A DNA stretch of 64,000 nucleotides, taken from NCBI RefSeq assembly GCF_008312935.1, contig NZ_VSZO01000012.1:1-64000 (forward strand), given 5' to 3'. The notes under the pieces were generated by a model. It was given only the letters and a program-made list of their open reading frames with translations, was not told where the DNA came from and did no database searches. The translations under genes were made by a program, and so were the position numbers. This DNA is from Roseiconus lacunae. Its GTDB lineage: Bacteria; Planctomycetota; Planctomycetia; Pirellulales; Pirellulaceae. Shown here piece by piece: positions 56,145-64,000 of the stretch; position 1 is the stretch's first letter; each line of letters starts with the position of its first letter.

Positions 56145-56636
56145 ATGAATGAATCGACGAGTGACGCGACTCTGAATTCAATCCGACGTTGGCTTCATCG
56201 CCAAGTCGAACATTACTTCGACTGGCGTTATGGCAAGGTCGATGCCAAGGGACCGATTGGGCATCGCGGCGAGCAGGCGGCCGCTCGACTGCTTCGCCAA
56301 AAGGGCTTGCTGATCGTCGCAGCGAACGAATCTGACCGGGCTGGCGAAATTGACTTGATCGCTGCCGATCGCAAATCCCGGTCGATCATTTTTGTCGAAG
56401 TCAAGACACTTCAGACGACCAAGCCGGGTCACCCGGCCGAACGTGTCGACGAAAACAAGCAGCGGCGTATTACACATGCCGCACTACGTTTTCTTAAACG
56501 TCGCCAGCTGCTCGGCACGCCTTGCCGATTCGATGTCATCGCGATTTGGTGGCCTGACCCTGACGGCCCCCCGGATCGCATCGAGCACTACGAAGCCGCC
56601 TTTGAAGCGGTCGGCGAAAACCAGCTCTGGGCTTAA
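56145..56636 (+). CDS. yraN: YraN family (UPF0102) nuclease-fold protein
   Basis: A protein of about 163 residues from ATG 56145 (MNESTSD); the longer frame from 56079 is not family-like. The Holliday-junction-resolvase-like fold is visible: GHRGEQAAARLLRQKGLLIVAANESDRAGEIDLIAAD, then IFVEVKTLQ, with the metal-binding residues in the GEIDLI and VEVK motifs. YraN proteins are conserved but poorly characterised. Its place after rplS follows the usual gene order (rnhB, often between them, is absent). Confidence 0.88.
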   Translation: MNESTSDATLNSIRRWLHRQVEHYFDWRYGKVDAKGPIGHRGEQAAARLLRQKGLLIVAANESDRAGEIDLIAADRKSRSIIFVEVKTLQTTKPGHPAERVDENKQRRITHAALRFLKRRQLLGTPCRFDVIAIWWPDPDGPPDRIEHYEAAFEAVGENQLWA

Positions 56637-56773
56637 AGACGCGTTGGCATCTGCGCGGGGAACCGCTCTCGACACCCGGTCTTTGAGCTACAATCGGTAA
56701 CACTCGGCGGCAACCGTTTGTGCTCTCGTCGCCGCGCCTCCTGTCTTCTGCTTTCCCGTCAACGGACCTCCCC

Positions 56774-58840
56774 ATGACCCCGTCGCGCCGTCTTTTGAAG
56801 TTCACCACCGTGATGGTGATCTTGCTCGCCAGCCAACTGATTCGACCACACCGCGTTGGAGCGGAAACAGATGCCGGGTCGAGCGATCGGCCCAACGTTA
56901 TCTTTATCTTGCTCGACGACATGGGTTGGGGCGACTTTGGCGTTCTGCATCAAAACGGACTGAGCGATCACAAGCGGCATCGAACACCGATGCTCGATCA
57001 AATGGCTTCCGAAGGGATGCAGTTGCGTGCCCACTACTGTCCGGCGCCGGTCTGTGCACCCAGCCGATCGTCACTGCTCAGTGGTGTCCATCAAGGCCAT
57101 ACCGAAGTCCGTGACAACCAATTCGACAAGGCACTCGCCGACAACCACACGCTCGCGTCGGTCATGAAGGCCGCGGGGTATGAAACCTGGTTGGTCGGTA
57201 AGTACGGTCTGCAGGGTGGCGCCGAACGCAAAGGCGACGACACCGCGACGCCGGATCAGTGGGAGGCCTACCCCACTAAACGTGGTTTCGATCAGTTTTA
57301 CGGCTATGTTCGGCACCGTGACGGACACGTGCATTACCCGGCAGACGAATGGAATCTCGGCGACAGTGAAAGCCATCGATCGCCCAAACAAGTTTGGTTC
57401 AACGATCAAGAAGTCAGCTCGGACCTATCGAAGTGCTACACGACCGACTTGTTCGCCGCCCGCAGCAAAGACTGGATCATCAATCACGCCAAGGGCAACA
57501 GCGACAAACCGTTCTTCCTGTACCTCGCCTTTGACACCCCACACGCGGCACTGCAACTTCCATCGGTCGAGTTTCCCAAAGGCTACGGCGTCGAAGGTGG
57601 TCTGCAGTGGACCGGCAAGCCAGGCGAAATGATCAACACCGCCAAAGGCACTATCGATAGCTATCGCCACCCGGAATACACCGGACAAGGCTGGTCGGAT
57701 GCCGAAGAACGGTTTGCCACAATGGTCCGCCGAATCGACAACGCGGTCGGTGACTTGCTACAAACCCTGAAAGATCTTTCTATCGACGACAACACCATGG
57801 TCGTGATCAGTTGTGATAACGGCCCACACCACGAATCGTACTTGCAAACGCTCGATGGCAAACGAGTCAACTACACGCCGGAGTCGTTTCAGTCGTACGG
57901 ACCATTTGACGGAACAAAACGAGATGTCTGGGAAGGCGGCATCCGCGTCGGCACACTTGCGTGGTGGCCTGGGAAAATCGCGTCTGGATCAAAGTCTGAC
58001 CAACCTTCGCAGTTCCATGATTGGATGCCTACGTTCGCACGTGTCGCGGGGATCGCACCTCCGGCAAGAACCGATGGCGTCTCACTGTTACCCACACTGA
58101 CCGGAAATGGTGTCCAACAACCCAGCCAGATCTACATCGAGTACTTCCAAGGCGGACGAACAACCAGCTACGGCGACTTCGAAAAACGCAAACGCAATCA
58201 ACGCCGTCGTCAAATGCAAGTCGTGTTCGTCGATGGCTACAAAGGCGTTCGTGTCGACATTCAAGATCATCAGGATGCCTTCGCGATCTACGACTTGGCC
58301 AACGATCCCAAGGAATTGAAGAACCTCGCCGGTACGTCTGATGAATTCGATGCGATCGAAAAACGTATGCGTGATCGCGTTCTACAAATACGCCGAACCA
58401 ACGCATCGGCGCCGCGACCTTACGACAACGAACCGATCCCGGCGAGTGAAACAAAAGCCATCGACGGGTGGCACTACTCGACGTTTGCCGGCAAGTTCCC
58501 CTTCGTCCCCGATGTGGACGACCTGGAGGCCGGCGATTTAGGAATCGTGGAAAAGATGGAAGTGAGTTCGGTCGATGGTGCGGTGAAGTTCGAAGGAGTG
58601 TTTCACGCCGACCAAACCGGCTGGTACGAGGCAACGCTTCGCTGCGACACCCCGACGTTTGCACGTATCCACGATGCGGCATTGATCGACGCCGACTTTG
58701 GATTTCAATCGGGAACGACCTACCAAACCAAAATCCGATTGGCCAAAGGCAATCATCCCGTCACAATCACGACGCTCGCCGAGGGCACTGCCAAGGTTGA
58801 GTTGAACTGGAAGTACGTCGGCAGCGGTGGCAAAGAATAA
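56774..58840 (+). CDS. Secreted sulfatase (arylsulfatase A-like)
   Basis: A protein of about 688 residues from ATG 56774 (MTPSRRLLKFTTVMVILLA), which starts a signal peptide; a start at 56720 is unlikely. It has the alkaline-phosphatase-type sulfatase fold: NVIFILLDDMGWGDFG with metal-binding Asp48 and Asp49, and VCAPSRSSLLSG, whose Cys94 is the residue converted to formylglycine. Later blocks (VVISCDNGPHHE, KRDVWEGGIRVGTLAWWPGKI) confirm it. A C-terminal beta domain follows from about residue 590. It removes sulfate from a polysaccharide. The window's SUMF1-like protein (5193-6287) lacks one catalytic Cys, so the activating enzyme is probably elsewhere. TACAAT (56690-56695) may be its -10 box. 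Confidence 0.93.
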   Translation: MTPSRRLLKFTTVMVILLASQLIRPHRVGAETDAGSSDRPNVIFILLDDMGWGDFGVLHQNGLSDHKRHRTPMLDQMASEGMQLRAHYCPAPVCAPSRSSLLSGVHQGHTEVRDNQFDKALADNHTLASVMKAAGYETWLVGKYGLQGGAERKGDDTATPDQWEAYPTKRGFDQFYGYVRHRDGHVHYPADEWNLGDSESHRSPKQVWFNDQEVSSDLSKCYTTDLFAARSKDWIINHAKGNSDKPFFLYLAFDTPHAALQLPSVEFPKGYGVEGGLQWTGKPGEMINTAKGTIDSYRHPEYTGQGWSDAEERFATMVRRIDNAVGDLLQTLKDLSIDDNTMVVISCDNGPHHESYLQTLDGKRVNYTPESFQSYGPFDGTKRDVWEGGIRVGTLAWWPGKIASGSKSDQPSQFHDWMPTFARVAGIAPPARTDGVSLLPTLTGNGVQQPSQIYIEYFQGGRTTSYGDFEKRKRNQRRRQMQVVFVDGYKGVRVDIQDHQDAFAIYDLANDPKELKNLAGTSDEFDAIEKRMRDRVLQIRRTNASAPRPYDNEPIPASETKAIDGWHYSTFAGKFPFVPDVDDLEAGDLGIVEKMEVSSVDGAVKFEGVFHADQTGWYEATLRCDTPTFARIHDAALIDADFGFQSGTTYQTKIRLAKGNHPVTITTLAEGTAKVELNWKYVGSGGKE

Positions 58841-59134
58841 CGGCTCGCCGAGGGGAGCAGAGTGTTTTTTGTTCTCAAAACGCAGTGCCGAAAGCCTTCG
58901 CGGCTTCCGCTACGATTGGTTCATATGTCCACAGTAGCGGAACGCGCCGAGCGTTTCGGCCGCCGGGTTGACGCCTCTAAACAGCGCGACCGAAAGCCCT
59001 CGCAATTTCCGCGAAGGCACGATCCCTCGTCAGACAGTGCGGATCACTTCCCAAAAAAATTTTTGGTACGTTCCTAAGAAACGGCCGGTGTCTCGTGTTA
59101 GCTCCCCAGACACACACGTTGAAGACGGACGACG
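58841..59134. other. Intergenic region with an imperfect inverted repeat
   Basis: A 294-bp gap between the sulfatase and the ECF sigma factor, both plus. Arms of 26 bp at 58888-58913 (start CCGAAAGCC, end CCGCTAC) and 58934-58959 (start GTAGCGG, end TTTCGG) pair imperfectly. CCGAAAGCC appears once more near 58990. A palindrome CCAAAAA-AA-TTTTTGG lies at 59051-59066, 70 bp upstream of the sigma gene. Confidence 0.6.
58888..58959. repeat. 26-bp imperfect inverted repeat
   Basis: The two arms share CCGAAA at the outside and TTCCGCTAC next to the 20-bp spacer, with mismatches in the middle. It looks like one of the small GC-rich repeats common between planctomycete genes. Confidence 0.6.
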
Positions 59135-59665
59135 ATGACGGAAAGTGACGCTCACAATCAGCAGCACTGGGATCGCCAGGGCTGGGTCCGGGAGATGGTG
59201 CGGCAGCATCAATCGCCGCTGATTCGTTATGCGCGTTCGATCGTCAAAGATGAACATGCCGCTCGTGACATCGTCCAGGAAACCTTCTTGTCGCTGTGCA
59301 AACAAGCCCCCGGTGACCTCGCCGGACATGAAGTCGCTTGGCTGTTTCGTGTGTGTCACAACAACGCATTAAATCGCTTGCGAAAGGAGCGGCGGATGTC
59401 ACACAACAGCGAACACATGGGCGCCCTCGAATCGCCTGAAAACGCGACAAAGGCGGTCGAAAATGCCCAGGATAACAAAGCCGTCGTGCGGTTAATCGAT
59501 CAACTGCCTTCCAATCAACAAAAGGTCATCCGGCTACGTTTTCACAGCGGTTTGGCGTATCGCGAAATCAGCGAGGCGACTGGTTTGACGGTCAGCAATG
59601 TCGGCTATTTGTTGCACACCGCCTTGGGCAAGTTACGGCAACAAATGCAACAGTTGGATGCGTAA
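59135..59665 (+). CDS. ECF RNA polymerase sigma factor
   Basis: A 176-residue sigma-70 family protein of ECF size. Region 2 has LIRYARSIVKDEHAARDIVQETFLSLC, and region 4 has LPSNQQKVIRLRFHSGLAYREISEATGLTVSNVG, a helix-turn-helix. There is no region 3. It is 48 bp upstream of a 1403-residue membrane protein, presumably its cognate anti-sigma factor, and the pair is likely one operon. An ATG at 59135 follows a weak GACGACG region. Confidence 0.93.
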   Translation: MTESDAHNQQHWDRQGWVREMVRQHQSPLIRYARSIVKDEHAARDIVQETFLSLCKQAPGDLAGHEVAWLFRVCHNNALNRLRKERRMSHNSEHMGALESPENATKAVENAQDNKAVVRLIDQLPSNQQKVIRLRFHSGLAYREISEATGLTVSNVGYLLHTALGKLRQQMQQLDA

Positions 59666-59713
59666 GCCAGTGGGAAATCGCAAACCGTTGGGCAATAGAA
59701 CGAGTAACAAACG

Positions 59714-62700
59714 ATGATCGAGAAAGACGATCCACGATTGACTGCTTATCTGCTGGGCGAGCTGGATGAAGCATCACACCGCGACATTCAACACGCCTTG
59801 GCCGATGATGCAAGCTTGCGTCAGTATGTCGAAGAATTGCGACAGACCATCGATGCGGTTACCTCCGCGGTCAACTTGAATCCAGGTTCGGACGTCCTCT
59901 CGGACGAACAACTCGCGGCCATCGACGCCGCCTCGGTGGAAGCCGCACAACTCTCCGAATCAGGTTTCTCCCCCGCGGTAACGTTGACCGACACAGGATC
60001 GCCGAAGCGTCGCACCGTCGTACGGCTGGCCGTCGCCGCATTGGCCTTGTATGCCGTTGGGGTTTCCTGGTTCGCATTTCGCGACATGCCTAGCGTGTCC
60101 GTCGCAGACCTACGAGAGATCAAGCCTCGCTCTGAGAACTCTGCGGACACTGCCGAGATTAAGGATGCGACCGTTGCCGATTCCCGACCGCTCGCATCGG
60201 GCGAAGCGATCCCCACCGAGTCGTCGGAGCTGGCCCCCATGATCGCCGATGCGATGACTGAACCCTCTGCGAATTCCTTGGTCGCTCCACTGGCGGCAGA
60301 CTTATCCTCTGCGGATGTGATCGCGGCCGAATCGGACGGATTGGCAATCCGAGAGAAGCCACAGGGCGACGTCGCCCTTTCGATGCAAGGCATGTCGGGA
60401 CCAGACGTTCCTGCGATGTCACGGTCAAACGTCAAGATGCGGCGTCAAATGACCGAACACAGCGATGCAACCATGCCTGTCCCGGCGATCGCAGAAACGG
60501 AATCAGCAGGCATCATGCTAAAGAGTGGTCGCGCCACAGGAGCCGGCGGCATGGGGGGCGCCACCGCAACCCCGGCGACCGAGTCTGCCCGCGTGCCGAT
60601 GCCATCGACAACCGCTCCCGCGCCGATGACACTTCAGGCCGCGCCATCGACAACCGCGCCAACGATTTCCAGTGCGTTTCCCCAACGGGAAGCTACTTTG
60701 GCGGTGCCGCCGGTGGCTCCACCGCCGCCGAACACCCCGCCTACAGCTACTGACATCACCGCTGGGGACAACATTGACGACGTCCCCTTTGGGCCAACGC
60801 CCGATCCTAACCGAAGAGCCCGCAGTGCGTTCCGTGATTCACAGCCGCAAGTCGATCCGTTTGGTGGCGACCCATTCAGCGGAGAATCTTCTGGGGGCGA
60901 CAACCCATTCGGAAACACCGCGTCGAACATTCCAGGGACGAGCCGTCTGGATTCGATCACCCCAGATTCTGAGATCACAGCGACAAACGCCCCGTTTGAA
61001 CAAGACGGATCGGCAAAGACCTGGAAACCCGCGACGGCATCGACGAATCGGGCGAGGTTAAGTGTTGGACATCAAGATGATTTGTTGCTGGTCGCCCGCG
61101 ACACCTACGTCAGAATCGACGGGTTCCGTGCTCGAGTGATGTTTGACTTGTATTTCTACAACGATCGAAACAGCCGGTTGGAAGGTCAGTTCATGCTGCG
61201 TTTACCCGAAGACGCATCACTGCATTACGTTGCCTTTGGGCCAACGAATTTACCCGCTCCTATCAAGACACCACGAACCAGTCGCAATCCCAAACCGGCC
61301 CAAGCGCTGTCGCCGGAAATCGATCCGGCGAATCAATTACTCACATCGCTTCGCGAACAGATTCAGGCGACGGGATCCGATCTCGCACGCAGGGCCATCA
61401 ATCCCGATTACCAAGCCGATTCAAATTCGGTGTTTGCATCGGTCAAACCGGCGCGTGTGGTCCCCCGTCAAAAAGCGGCGTTAGCTTATGAGGAAACCGT
61501 TCGCCGCCGAGTCGACCCTGCGTTGGTGGAGTGGGCCGGGCAGGGCGTTTTCCAAACCAAGGTTTTTCCGCTTTTGCCATCGAAGCTTCATCGGATTGTC
61601 ATCGGCTATGACGTCAGTTTGACCGACAGCGATGGCGAGCAAGAATTCAACCTTAAACTGCCCGAAAAGGATGCGGGCGGACGAGTCGAATTCGACATTT
61701 ATGCCGCGCCCGGAGCGTCCGCAGAACTCTCCCCGCCGATGACCGCATTCATGTCTGGCGGACGGGCGTACTACCGTGACGACAATGGCGAACCACGCGA
61801 CTACATCGTTCGGTTGAAAGGCTACCAATCGGCAATGCTTCGGCATCAGGATTCCAACCTTGGCACGAACTATTTCGCAATGCAGACCACGGCGAATCTT
61901 CCCGGTCACGCTGCGCCGATCAAAACCAGCCAGGCGATCGTGTTGCTCGACACGTCCTACAGTGATCGCCCCGCGGTCTTCGCCAAACGGGTCGCGCTAA
62001 TGCAAGAAATCCTGCGGCAAAACAAAGACTCGGTCAAGCAATTCGCGGTCCTGACGTTTGGAGTGCACCAGACATGGTGGCAAGACAAGTTTGTTGCCAA
62101 CGACGCCGAACAGCGAACCGCTTTACAGGACTTCGCCGAACAGCTTGTACTGGAAGGTGCGACAGACCTCGCCGGCGCAATCGCCGAAGCAGTCCAACCT
62201 CACTGGCTTGGCGGATCATCACTCGATGCAACCAACCTATTCCTACTAAGTGACGCGGTCGCGACCTGGGGTCGAATCGATGCCAGCTCCATCACCGAAT
62301 CACTCGGCCAATCGGATTCGCCGATCTTTGGTTACGTGGTCGCTGGGGCCGCGCATGATCGTTCGATGCTACGTGAGATCGCCGATCAAAGCGGAGGTGC
62401 GATCTTTGAAGTTTCCGATCAAACGGACCAATCGTCACTCGCGACCGCGCACCGAAGTCGACCATGGCGGATTGAAAGAACGAACGCGGTCAATGCCGAG
62501 GAACTCCTCGTGCTGGGCGGCTCTGAATCGATCTATCCGGGTCAATCGTTGACCGTTGTCGGCCGTGGCGTCCCGCAAGGCCCGATCGAGATAACCTTTC
62601 GGAGAGGCGACGAAACCATCACACGAACGATCGCTCCCAAGTTGACGATCGACTCTTCGATGGCTGCTCGCTTGTATGGATCGATCGCGGTCGATCGGTT

Positions 62701-63925
62701 GGAAAGCATCGGTGGCGATACCGAAGCGATCACGGTCGCTTTCGCACGTTACTTTCGCGTGCCTGGTCAAACTTGCTCGATGGTGATGCTCGAAAACGAG
62801 CGAGATTACAAACGTTTCAACGTTAACGAATCCTTGCAAGAAGACGCCTTGGTCATCGCCAGCAACTCAATCGACTCGATCCTGCGGTCTCATCGAGACG
62901 CTGAACCGCTCGCTTCGCCGCGTGATCGATTTGTCACTTGGGTGGAATCGCTGCGGTCGGCATCGTTGGTCAACGTCCCAACCGCACTTCGGTTATCGAT
63001 GGCTAGGCTTCCTGACGAAGCGTTTTCGATGCGTCCCCAACCGTTGGTCTGTCGTGGAATTCGTCGAGATCAATTCGCGGTCAACCATCTCGATGAACTA
63101 CGCCAAGCTGACCCGAGTTTTTCGCAGCTACTCGCCACTGCCGATGATGTTCTCGTCGACCACGGTAGCGACGACGCGTTGAAGACTGCGAGTACGTTGA
63201 TCGAGATCAAACCCAATGATCCCGAATCGATCCGCAGTGTCGCGTTTCGCGCGATCGCATGGAAACGTCCCGACCAAGCCGCGCCGCTGTTTTTCCGGCT
63301 TGCCAAAGCCAGGCCTTACCAACCGCAATGCCTATTGCTGCTGGCCAGATCGCTGGCCGACCAGGACCATCTCGAAGAAGCCCTCGTTTGCTACGAACTG
63401 GTTCTCAGAGGGAATTGGAATGACCGGTGGTCCGCGATCAAACGGATCGCCCAGGAAGAACTCAGTAGCGTTCTGTTGCGAATCAAACCGGACTCCGTGA
63501 TGGCGGGCTATGCGAACGCAAGATCGCGACAACTCGGATTGGAATCAATCTCACCTTCGCCACTGGCAATCACGATGGACTGGAATACAGATCGAAGCGA
63601 CGTCGATCTATGGGTAACCGAACCGAACGGTGATCGCTGTGACCATCGCCAAAATCAGACGCCCAGCGGGGGACGGATGTGGTTCAATATCACGCAAGGG
63701 TTGGGTCCGGAACTGTACACCCAGACGACCGCCCCGGCCGGAATATATCGGATCCGAGCGGATCTTCGCAGCCAGGACCGCAACCGTACCGAAGCCCCGT
63801 CGGAGGCATTGATCACGATCACCGAGACTCGCGTCGGAGACAATCCGCAACCGGGCCCACCCGCCGTCACTCGCCGGGTGATTTCGGCCGGTGATGAATT
63901 TCAGTTTGATCGGAAGGCACGGTAG
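59714..63925 (+). CDS. Membrane anti-sigma-like protein with VIT, VWA and DUF2135-like domains
   Basis: A 1403-residue protein. Residues 1-55 (DPRLTAYLLGELDEASHRDI and following) look like the cytoplasmic N-terminus of planctomycete anti-sigma factors. A single helix lies about 102-122, and residues about 130-430 are low complexity. The VIT domain is about 445-640 (RLSVGHQDDLLLVARDTYVR; ALAYEETVRRRVDPALVEW). The VWA domain starts near 739 with VLLDTSYSD, a MIDAS-like DxSxS, and ends near 905. A TPR-like stretch lies about 1150-1260, and a DUF2135/YfaP-like domain ends the protein (about 1282-1390). The outward part would face the periplasm and could sense or bind a ligand; the signalling role is inferred from the adjacent ECF sigma gene. 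Confidence 0.88.
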   Translation: MIEKDDPRLTAYLLGELDEASHRDIQHALADDASLRQYVEELRQTIDAVTSAVNLNPGSDVLSDEQLAAIDAASVEAAQLSESGFSPAVTLTDTGSPKRRTVVRLAVAALALYAVGVSWFAFRDMPSVSVADLREIKPRSENSADTAEIKDATVADSRPLASGEAIPTESSELAPMIADAMTEPSANSLVAPLAADLSSADVIAAESDGLAIREKPQGDVALSMQGMSGPDVPAMSRSNVKMRRQMTEHSDATMPVPAIAETESAGIMLKSGRATGAGGMGGATATPATESARVPMPSTTAPAPMTLQAAPSTTAPTISSAFPQREATLAVPPVAPPPPNTPPTATDITAGDNIDDVPFGPTPDPNRRARSAFRDSQPQVDPFGGDPFSGESSGGDNPFGNTASNIPGTSRLDSITPDSEITATNAPFEQDGSAKTWKPATASTNRARLSVGHQDDLLLVARDTYVRIDGFRARVMFDLYFYNDRNSRLEGQFMLRLPEDASLHYVAFGPTNLPAPIKTPRTSRNPKPAQALSPEIDPANQLLTSLREQIQATGSDLARRAINPDYQADSNSVFASVKPARVVPRQKAALAYEETVRRRVDPALVEWAGQGVFQTKVFPLLPSKLHRIVIGYDVSLTDSDGEQEFNLKLPEKDAGGRVEFDIYAAPGASAELSPPMTAFMSGGRAYYRDDNGEPRDYIVRLKGYQSAMLRHQDSNLGTNYFAMQTTANLPGHAAPIKTSQAIVLLDTSYSDRPAVFAKRVALMQEILRQNKDSVKQFAVLTFGVHQTWWQDKFVANDAEQRTALQDFAEQLVLEGATDLAGAIAEAVQPHWLGGSSLDATNLFLLSDAVATWGRIDASSITESLGQSDSPIFGYVVAGAAHDRSMLREIADQSGGAIFEVSDQTDQSSLATAHRSRPWRIERTNAVNAEELLVLGGSESIYPGQSLTVVGRGVPQGPIEITFRRGDETITRTIAPKLTIDSSMAARLYGSIAVDRLESIGGDTEAITVAFARYFRVPGQTCSMVMLENERDYKRFNVNESLQEDALVIASNSIDSILRSHRDAEPLASPRDRFVTWVESLRSASLVNVPTALRLSMARLPDEAFSMRPQPLVCRGIRRDQFAVNHLDELRQADPSFSQLLATADDVLVDHGSDDALKTASTLIEIKPNDPESIRSVAFRAIAWKRPDQAAPLFFRLAKARPYQPQCLLLLARSLADQDHLEEALVCYELVLRGNWNDRWSAIKRIAQEELSSVLLRIKPDSVMAGYANARSRQLGLESISPSPLAITMDWNTDRSDVDLWVTEPNGDRCDHRQNQTPSGGRMWFNITQGLGPELYTQTTAPAGIYRIRADLRSQDRNRTEAPSEALITITETRVGDNPQPGPPAVTRRVISAGDEFQFDRKAR

Positions 63926-63957
63926 CACGGCGTCTGCGCGAAAACCTGAATCCAAAC

Positions 63958-63996
63958 CAACGCCGAAGCCGGCGAGGGATCATCGCCCCGGCGTTG
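63958..63996 (+). terminator. Possible terminator after the VIT/VWA gene
   Basis: CAACGCCG (63958-63965) pairs with CGGCGTTG (63989-63996) and an inner GGCGA/TCGCC stem closes a 7-nt loop. The T-run that would confirm it would lie past the window edge. Confidence 0.45.
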
Positions 63997-64000
63997 ACTG

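Overview
The window looks like a piece of a planctomycete chromosome, most likely from the Pirellulaceae (Rhodopirellula or Rubripirellula type). The support is the combination of a DUF1592 (Planctomycete cytochrome C)/DUF1552 gene pair, a LEPR-XLL type N-terminus plus dockerin on a giant secreted protein, a secreted sulfatase, a kinase with C-terminal membrane segments, an ECF sigma factor next to a VIT/VWA protein, two GroEL genes, and many small dispersed repeats between genes. This placement is inference from gene content; no marker RNA gene is present. I saw no tRNA, rRNA, CRISPR array or intact insertion sequence.

Layout. 1-5.2 kb: an edge-truncated Y1 (REP-associated type) transposase, a repeat-rich stretch without a credible gene, a secreted esterase and a secreted glycoside hydrolase, then a 149-bp tandem repeat. 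5.2-10.2 kb (minus): a three-gene operon DUF1592 - DUF1552 - SUMF1/FGE-like with 4-nt overlaps. 10.4-21.5 kb (minus): PIG-L deacetylase, sugar-phosphate isomerase with a receiver-like partner, two small family-poor genes, a 1366-residue ELWKTDGT-repeat protein with dockerin, a TIGR03032 protein, a zinc-ribbon protein and an isochorismatase-like hydrolase. 21.5-27.9 kb (minus): a chaperone cluster groEL-groES-groEL-dnaJ-grpE followed by an FmdB-type zinc ribbon. 28.5-38.4 kb: low-complexity secreted proteins, PolX, a lactonase-type propeller and an alpha/beta hydrolase. 38.7-44.8 kb (minus): kinase, cysC, rpsO and pnp. 45.1-63.9 kb (plus): aldehyde dehydrogenase and RNase R, an ABC transporter fused to a lipase-like domain, the conserved ffh-rpsP-trmD-rplS-yraN block, a sulfatase, and an ECF sigma factor with a 1403-residue anti-sigma-like/VIT/VWA protein.

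How the parts work together. Housekeeping blocks (protein folding; translation and SRP; RNA turnover by PNPase and RNase R) are interleaved with cell-surface and polysaccharide-related genes (sulfatase, glycoside hydrolase, esterase, dockerin protein, cytochrome-type DUF1592/DUF1552). The most unusual items are single-polypeptide fusions: zinc ribbon + FHA-like + ABC ATPase + permease + lipase-like domain (48984-52433); kinase + membrane helices + SnoaL/NTF2-like domain (42711-44765); and an anti-sigma-like N-terminus + VIT + VWA + DUF2135-like protein directly after an ECF sigma gene (59714-63925).

A dispersed repeat family is the second theme. Six copies of a core around GCCGAATGGCGTTAGCCACG lie at five intergenic loci in both orientations. 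One is bounded by 8-bp terminal inverted repeats (131 bp in total), one core is tandemly duplicated, and one sits inside the chaperone cluster. Together with the Y1-type transposase at the left edge this suggests a non-autonomous, REP/MITE-like element family.
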